From positions 620,001-684,000 of the forward strand of contig NZ_JAJFAX010000001.1 of the NCBI RefSeq assembly GCF_019710475.1: DNA of 64,000 bases, written 5' to 3'. Every line of letters starts with the position of its first letter. Position 1 is the first letter of the stretch. The position numbers were made by a program, and so were the translations under genes. The notes beneath the pieces were generated by a model. It searched no databases, was not told where the DNA came from, and saw only the letters and a list, made by a program, of their open reading frames with translations. Below are positions 59,575-64,000 of the stretch, piece after piece. Origin of the DNA: Glycomyces sp. TRM65418. Its GTDB lineage: Bacteria > Actinomycetota > Actinomycetes > Mycobacteriales > Micromonosporaceae.

Positions 59575-60176
59575 GCCGCGACCTCCTTCGCGCTGCTCTT
59601 GCGGGATTCGGGCGAGAAGCCGTGGCCCGTCAGCTCCAGCAGCACGATGAGCACCACGCCGCAGCACAGCGCCGAGTCGGCGATGTTGAAGATCGGGAAG
59701 ACCTCCGCGTACGGCGCGAAGACGCTGATGAAGTCCACGACGTGGCCGTGCGCGAACCCCGGCTCGCGGAAGTACCGGTCGATGAGGTTCCCGGCCGCGC
59801 CGCCGAGCACCAGCCCGATCGCGATCGACCAGGCCGGATAGACGATCCTGCGCGAGAGGACGATCAGGAAGACCACCACCGCCGAGGCGATGACCGTGAA
59901 GATCCACGTGTAGTCCGCGCCGAGGCTGAAGGCCGCGCCCGAGTTCCAGGTGAGGCTCAGGTAGACGAGTCCCCCGAGGATCCGCACCGGCTCCCGCGGG
60001 TCCAGGTTCGCCTCGGCCAAGGCCTTGGTCCACTGGTCCAGGCCGACCGCGAACGCCGCGATCGCCAGTGCCGCGATCATGAGGCCGGGCCGGCGCTGGG
60101 GCCGGTCGGGTGTCTCAGGGGCGGTCTCGTCGGTGCCCGATCCGTCGGCGGTCTCGGGGTGCGTGTCCTCGCTCAG
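59571..60176 (-). CDS. lspA: Lipoprotein signal peptidase LspA, probable CTG start
   Basis: Aspartyl protease that removes the signal peptide of lipidated prolipoproteins such as GluB. Catalytic aspartates are in [12 protein letters not shown] and [11 protein letters not shown]; four helices are visible. A 40-residue acidic N-terminal tail precedes helix 1. The best start is CTG at 60176: GGAGGAG lies five bases before it and CTGA overlaps the upstream stop. A TTG at 60200 lacks a ribosome site. Confidence 0.88.
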   Translation of the reverse strand: MSEDTHPETADGSGTDETAPETPDRPQRRPGLMIAALAIAAFAVGLDQWTKALAEANLDPREPVRILGGLVYLSLTWNSGAAFSLGADYTWIFTVIASAVVVFLIVLSRRIVYPAWSIAIGLVLGGAAGNLIDRYFREPGFAHGHVVDFISVFAPYAEVFPIFNIADSALCCGVVLIVLLELTGHGFSPESRKSSAKEVAA

Positions 60177-60700
60177 CGTCGCTCCTCCAGCTGTTTGCAA
60201 CTGACGCAGAGGGTAGCCGACGGGAACGCGGCCAACCGCGCCGCCGGGATCGCTTTACCGCACTTCTCACAGAATCCGTACCCGCCCTCGTCGAGGCGCT
60301 CGAGCGCGTGGCTGACCTGGCGGATGCGCTCGGAGATCGCTCCCGCCACGGCGACCTCGTGCTCGTGCTCGACGGTCTTGGAACCGGAGTCGATCTGGTC
60401 GTCCCCGGCGGTGTCGCTCAGCCGCTCGCGCTGGGCGAGCGCGATCGAGTCGGTGTAACGCTGCTGCTCGTCGATCAGCTCGTCGAGCCGCTCCTTCAGG
60501 GCGGCGCGCAGCTCGGCCTGCTCGGTTTCGGTGCGCAACTGCTGGACCTCGGTCTCCTCGGCGACGGCCGGTTCGGGCTTCGCGGCCTTCACCGCCTTCT
60601 TGGCGGCCGGTTTCACTCCGCTCTCGGACGCCGGCTTCGCGGTCTTCTTCGCCGCCGCCTTCTTCGCGGCCTGCTTCTGGGTCTTCTTCGCTGGACTCAT
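60173..60700 (-). CDS. TraR/DksA-type zinc-finger protein with histone-like tail
   Basis: A 175-residue protein from ATG 60700. The first 45 residues are Lys/Ala/Pro-rich (KKTQKQAAKKAAAKKTAKPA), like histone H1 tails. A coiled coil (residues about 50-110) and the C4 zinc finger FCEKCGKAIPAARLAAFPSA with CVSCK at the end follow. DksA relatives enter the RNA polymerase secondary channel. The conserved DxxDxA tip of DksA is not clear here. It is translationally linked to lspA. Confidence 0.88.
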   Translation of the reverse strand: MSPAKKTQKQAAKKAAAKKTAKPASESGVKPAAKKAVKAAKPEPAVAEETEVQQLRTETEQAELRAALKERLDELIDEQQRYTDSIALAQRERLSDTAGDDQIDSGSKTVEHEHEVAVAGAISERIRQVSHALERLDEGGYGFCEKCGKAIPAARLAAFPSATLCVSCKQLEERR

Positions 60701-60979
60701 GACGCGCCTCTGGAGGGGGTCGGCTCGGGTTCCGGTGGCGTCGGAGCACGGCGAGACCGCGGCTGCGGCCCGCTTCGGGTGTTCGGCATCGCGGCTCCCG
60801 GAATCGCATTCTCCTGACGGCCTCGTCGGAACGAGGACATTGCGCGACGGGGCCCGCTCAGGCGGGCACCAGCCGCGCAATTAAGCACACAGGATACGCA
60901 ACACCTGCAATGAGGTCAATTACTTCGGGAACTTGCGTCCGAACTGGGCGTCATCTCCTCGGAGGGGCGAGGGTCGCGG

Positions 60980-61603
60980 TCATCGCCCGCCGACGGGCGC
61001 CATGAGCAGCCGCGACACCGGCTCGCAGAGGGCGCAGGGCGTGAAACCCAGTTCGAGGGCCTCGGCCACCGGCAGCGGCTCGTGCTCGCGTCCGGACAGG
61101 TGGGCGCACGCCGTGTGGTGGAAGCGGGGGCGGCCGTCGACGACGACGACCTCGGCGTCCAGGCGCATCAGGGCCGCGGCCTCGACGCGGGTCATGCGCT
61201 GCTCGGCCGGCTCGTCGGACGTCGGATCCGGGGCGCGGTGGCCGGCGCGGCTCCCCGCACGGGTCTGGCGCGGCGGGACGTCCTCGAACCTGATCTCCGG
61301 ATCGCGGTCGACCGCATAGTCCGTGGGCTCGAAGACCTTGCCTTCGAGGAGGGGCAGTTCGGTGGTCGGGGTGTCGTCGAGCCCGATCCGGCGGAACTGC
61401 TGGGTGTCGTCGTCGGAGCGGGTCTGCCGCGGGACGACGCGCGGGCGCTTGGCGCCTCGGCCCCGGATCCCTGCGTACAGCGCGACCCCGGCTGCGAGGC
61501 TCGCCGCCATGGACGAGACCAGCAAGTGGTCGTTCCCGGTGATCATGCCGGTGAGCAGCAAGACCGCCGCGATGACGAGGATCAGCAGGCTGCTGACGAT
61601 CAC
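60980..61603 (-). CDS. Conserved membrane-anchored actinobacterial protein
   Basis: A 207-residue protein from GTG 61603 (GGGGAGG upstream). Two helices at the start (SSLLILVIAAVLLLTGMITG and LLVSSMAASLAAGVALYAGI) are followed by an acidic linker and a C-terminal domain with VVVVDGRPRFHHTACAHLSG and ELGFTPCALCEPVSRLL, whose His and Cys residues could bind zinc. No function is known. It lies between divIVA and the traR-like gene, where some actinomycetes carry ileS. Confidence 0.75.
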   Translation of the reverse strand: MIVSSLLILVIAAVLLLTGMITGNDHLLVSSMAASLAAGVALYAGIRGRGAKRPRVVPRQTRSDDDTQQFRRIGLDDTPTTELPLLEGKVFEPTDYAVDRDPEIRFEDVPPRQTRAGSRAGHRAPDPTSDEPAEQRMTRVEAAALMRLDAEVVVVDGRPRFHHTACAHLSGREHEPLPVAEALELGFTPCALCEPVSRLLMAPVGGR

Positions 61604-61695
61604 GTCGAGTCCTCCCCTGCGCGAGGTGCGGGGCCCTCGCGCGGTCCTTCGCGGTCCTCGTCGAGGACCGCGGCATCGTTAACGCATGGTGCGGC

Positions 61696-61728
61696 GGTGA
61701 GGGCAGCGGCAGAACCGGTGCCCTCACC
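61696..61728. terminator. Distal hairpin after divIVA
   Basis: GGTGAGGGCA (61696-61705) pairs with TGCCCTCACC (61719-61728). It may help end divIVA transcription or lie in the leader of the next gene. Confidence 0.5.
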
Positions 61729-61812
61729 CGCTCACCTTGCTTAACGAGGCGATCCCCGTTCAGGTTATGGCTCGGGAGGGGACTGATATGACTGTCTCCC
61801 AAGCCGTACCGT

Positions 61813-61832
61813 GGCCGGGCCCATGCCCGGCC
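61813..61832. terminator. Terminator of divIVA
   Basis: GGCCGGGC (61813-61820) pairs with GCCCGGCC (61825-61832) around CCAT, 20 bp past the stop. Confidence 0.75.
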
Positions 61833-61852
61833 GGTCCGGGGAGCGGCAGGGG

Positions 61853-62800
61853 CTAGCCTCGGCCGCCCTGCATCACGAACGCCGATCGCGTGCCCGTGCG
61901 CTCGTTCGCCTGCTGCTGCTCGACCTCCTCGAAGGTCTCCTCGTCAGTGCGGCTCTGCTGACCGTTGAGATCGCGTAGTTGGCTCTCGAGGTAGAGCTTC
62001 AGCCGGGTCCGGTACTCGCGCTCGAAGGTCTTCAGTTCCTCGATGTTGCGCAGCAGCGAGGAGCGGGACTCCTCGAGCTGGCCGATGACCTTCTGACGCT
62101 CCTGCTCGGCTTCCATCTCCATGCGCTCGGCCTTGTCGCGGGCCTGGCCCACCAGGTCCTCGGCGGCGGTGCGGGCCTCGGTGACCATCGTCTCGGCCTC
62201 GCGCTGGGCGTCGGTGAGCATGGTCTTCGACTCGCGCTGCGCCTGCGAGACCATGGTCTGCGACTCGCGCTGGGCCTCGGACACCATCGACTGGGCCTCG
62301 CGCTGCGCCTCGCCGAGCAGGGTGTCGGCCTCCCGGCGGGAGTCCTCCAGGTGCTCGTCGGCGGTGCGCTGGGCGACCATGAGGAGGCGCAGGGCCTCCT
62401 GCTCGCCGCCGGCGGCGGGGGCGGACGCGTCCTGCTGCGGTCCGCGCTGCGCCAGCTCCTGCTGGAGTTGCTGCGCCTGCTGCTGAGCGGCGACCATCTG
62501 CTGGTGCATCTCGTGCAGCTCGGCGTCGAGCTCCTGGAGCTGCTGCTCCATGGCGTGCTTCTCACGCTGCACCCGGTCGAGTGCGGCGGCCATCTCGGCG
62601 TGGTCGGCGGCTCCGGGGGGAGCACCGGCGCGGAGGCTTTCGAGCTGAGCCCGAAGCTCGCCGTTCTCGTCGCTGAGGCGGGCGAGTTCTCGCTCGACCT
62701 CATCGAGGAAACCGTCGACCTCGTCCTCGTCGTATCCGCGCTTTCCGAGCATGGGTTTCTTGAACGTGACGTTGTGAACGTCTGCTGGGGTCAGCGGCAT
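61853..62800 (-). CDS. divIVA: Polar growth protein DivIVA/Wag31
   Basis: Organises tip growth and septal/polar cell-wall synthesis. The 315-residue protein begins [20 protein letters not shown] and [19 protein letters not shown], the membrane-curvature-sensing domain, followed by a glutamine-rich linker and long coiled coils. Residues about 160-215 hold five 11-residue repeats of the type AQRExxxMVSE, visible in the DNA as 33-bp units (62166-62330). ATG 62800 follows AAGGAG. yggT and sepF lie upstream in the usual order. Confidence 0.96.
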   Translation of the reverse strand: MPLTPADVHNVTFKKPMLGKRGYDEDEVDGFLDEVERELARLSDENGELRAQLESLRAGAPPGAADHAEMAAALDRVQREKHAMEQQLQELDAELHEMHQQMVAAQQQAQQLQQELAQRGPQQDASAPAAGGEQEALRLLMVAQRTADEHLEDSRREADTLLGEAQREAQSMVSEAQRESQTMVSQAQRESKTMLTDAQREAETMVTEARTAAEDLVGQARDKAERMEMEAEQERQKVIGQLEESRSSLLRNIEELKTFEREYRTRLKLYLESQLRDLNGQQSRTDEETFEEVEQQQANERTGTRSAFVMQGGRG

Positions 62801-62882
62801 TCGAAACTCCTTCTCAGCTGTTCGCCTGGCGCACAAGGCCGCTCAACACGATAGCCGTGTCTCGCACCCCCGCCCCGAGCTG

Positions 62883-63176
62883 CTAGGAGATCTGTCTCCC
62901 GATGATGAAGTCCATCAGGATCCAGACGATCAGGAGCAGCGCCAGGAACGCCAGATCAATCGATACAGTACCAAGCCTGAGAGGGGGAATCACCTTCCTC
63001 AGCCCCTTCAGGGGAGGGTCGGTCACGCTGTAGACCGTCTCCAGGAGCGCCGCGGCCCTCGGGCCGGGCTCCCAGCGGCGGGAGAACTGCACCACGACGC
63101 TGGACACCAGGCGGGCGAGCAGGAACAGGTAGAAAGCGAAGAGCGCCAGATAGATCAGCTGCAGTGCCAGGTTCAC
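62883..63176 (-). CDS. yggT: YggT-family membrane protein
   Basis: A 97-residue protein with two hydrophobic segments (residues about 3-25 and 72-92), the family's FSRRWEPGPRAAALLETVY and VTDPPLKGLRKVIPPLRLG between them. It begins with GTG 63176, 22 bp after sepF. YggT proteins accompany sepF and divIVA in nearly all actinobacteria and are thought to help membrane or division-site organisation. Confidence 0.92.
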   Translation of the reverse strand: MNLALQLIYLALFAFYLFLLARLVSSVVVQFSRRWEPGPRAAALLETVYSVTDPPLKGLRKVIPPLRLGTVSIDLAFLALLLIVWILMDFIIGRQIS

Positions 63177-63198
63177 GGTTCGCAGTGTATCCCTCAGG

Positions 63199-63798
63199 TC
63201 AGGACTGGTTGAAGAACCCGCCCTCGGCGATCTTGGCCTTGTCCTCGGCGGTCACCTGAACGTGCGGCGGCGAGAGCAAGAACACGCGATTGGTCACCCG
63301 CTCGAACGAGCCGCGGGTTCCGAAGATCAGCCCCGCGGCGAAGTCGACCAGTCGCTTGGCGTCGGCCTCCTCCATCTCCGAGAGGTTCATGATCACCGGC
63401 GTGCCGTCGCGGTAGCGCTCGCCGATGGTGCGCGCCTCGTTGTACGTGGTCGGGTGGAGGGTGGTGATCCGGTAGTTCGCGGGGGACTCCTCCTCGGCCG
63501 GGACCGGGCGCACGGGGGCCGGGTCGGCCAGGGCGAGGTTGTCGCGCGTGAGGCTGTCCCGCGTCGCGTGCTCGCGGGAGAGGGGGGTGACCGAACCGGA
63601 GCCGCGGTTCAGCTGGCGGACCGGACTGCGGTCCTCGGCGGCGCGGCCGACTCGGCCGGTGGTGCGCTGCGCGCCCCGCACCCGCGGGGGCGTCTGCTCC
63701 TCGGCGAACTCGTCGTTCTCTTCGTAACCGTTGTAGCCGCGATCGTCCTCGTCCTCGATGAGGCCGAGCCACACGCCTGCCTTCCGCATCGCGCCCAT
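63199..63798 (-). CDS. sepF: Cell division protein SepF
   Basis: Membrane anchor and bundler of FtsZ. The 199-residue protein starts [19 protein letters not shown], the amphipathic membrane-binding helix, followed by a disordered linker and the C-terminal FtsZ-binding domain (about residues 105-190) with [20 protein letters not shown] and [20 protein letters not shown], then FLLSPPHV. The ATG at 63798 has GGAGG upstream. Confidence 0.95.
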   Translation of the reverse strand: MGAMRKAGVWLGLIEDEDDRGYNGYEENDEFAEEQTPPRVRGAQRTTGRVGRAAEDRSPVRQLNRGSGSVTPLSREHATRDSLTRDNLALADPAPVRPVPAEEESPANYRITTLHPTTYNEARTIGERYRDGTPVIMNLSEMEEADAKRLVDFAAGLIFGTRGSFERVTNRVFLLSPPHVQVTAEDKAKIAEGGFFNQS

Positions 63799-64000
63799 CG
63801 ATCGTGCTCCCTCCTCGGGCCGCCCCTGGTGAGTCAGGTACGCGGTCTCATCCTAGCGCCGACTCCTTACACGGATGTGTTTTTGCCCGACTCAACCACT
63901 GCCGCCGCGCCCGTTGTCCGCCACTTCCGCCCCATACCTTACGCCATCGGTTCACGTTCGCCGAGCACGTTTCTGCCGAGTCTGACCATTGTGGCCCCAG
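63799..64000. other. Region upstream of sepF, no gene seen
   Basis: About 200 bp at the window end. No convincing reading frame or hairpin was found; the sepF promoter probably lies here. Confidence 0.4.

Noticed and set aside
1-64000. tRNA or rRNA genes
   Set aside because: No cloverleaf-like sequence with a GGTTCGA-type T-loop and no rRNA stretch was recognised on reading. A covariance search would be needed to exclude a tRNA fully.

Overview
The window is about 70% G+C chromosome from an actinomycete. The evidence is a PriA-type HisA, a 1,629-residue NAD-glutamate dehydrogenase, DivIVA/Wag31 with SepF and YggT, a SigB/SigF-type sigma factor, frequent GTG/TTG starts and nearly saturated GC at third codon positions. 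Glycomycetaceae or Micromonosporales are plausible guesses; the sequence seen here does not prove a genus. No rRNA, tRNA, IS element, prophage or CRISPR array was recognised. Genes sit on both strands and many convergent pairs share strong hairpin terminators.

Layout. 1-220: 5' end of an ABC exporter gene. 220-1306: a non-coding block made of four different minisatellite-like repeat clusters, the last running into the 3' end of hisF. 1.3-5 kb: hisF, a small membrane protein and its TetR regulator with two palindromic operators, a conserved hypothetical and a CooC/MinD-like ATPase. 5-8.5 kb: gluABCD-type glutamate uptake operon with an internal stabiliser/attenuator hairpin. 8.7-15.4 kb: lipB, a secreted or membrane-anchored alpha/beta hydrolase, three ABC transporter genes and a ROK regulator. 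15.8-20.8 kb: the large NAD-GDH, whose 3' end is duplicated in tandem (101 bp). 21-25.3 kb: a DUF4178-DUF2617-DUF4247-DUF350-SpeE membrane/polyamine-type cluster. 25.4-34.6 kb: kinase-fold protein, NmrA-like reductase, RtcB RNA ligase, ureohydrolase, CnoX-like chaperone, RNase HI, a TMEM165/GDT1 cation exporter preceded by a yybP-ykoY manganese riboswitch, and an MFS exporter facing a ROK regulator. 34.9-38.8 kb: arabinose operon araBDA.

39-49 kb is a compact stress island: SDR of the general-stress-protein-39 type, a DUF3618/holin-like/Rho_N-like operon, cytochrome P450, DUF4383 protein, transketolase, CBS-pair protein, a UdgX-like protein lacking the catalytic histidines, hemerythrin and a SigB/SigF-type sigma factor. 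At least five of these units have a GTTT-N15-GGGTA-like promoter upstream, so they look like one regulon served by the sigma factor encoded at its edge.

49-64 kb: acyl-CoA mutase large subunit under a perfect TetR-type palindrome, then the his operon hisD-hisC-hisB-(52-aa membrane protein)-hisH-priA-ridA with four-base overlaps. hisF, usually beside priA, is about 50 kb away. Upstream lie a DUF2567-like membrane protein and a MinD-like ATPase, then the end of the division region: rluD, lspA, a TraR/DksA zinc-finger protein, a membrane-anchored conserved protein, divIVA, yggT and sepF, all read leftwards.
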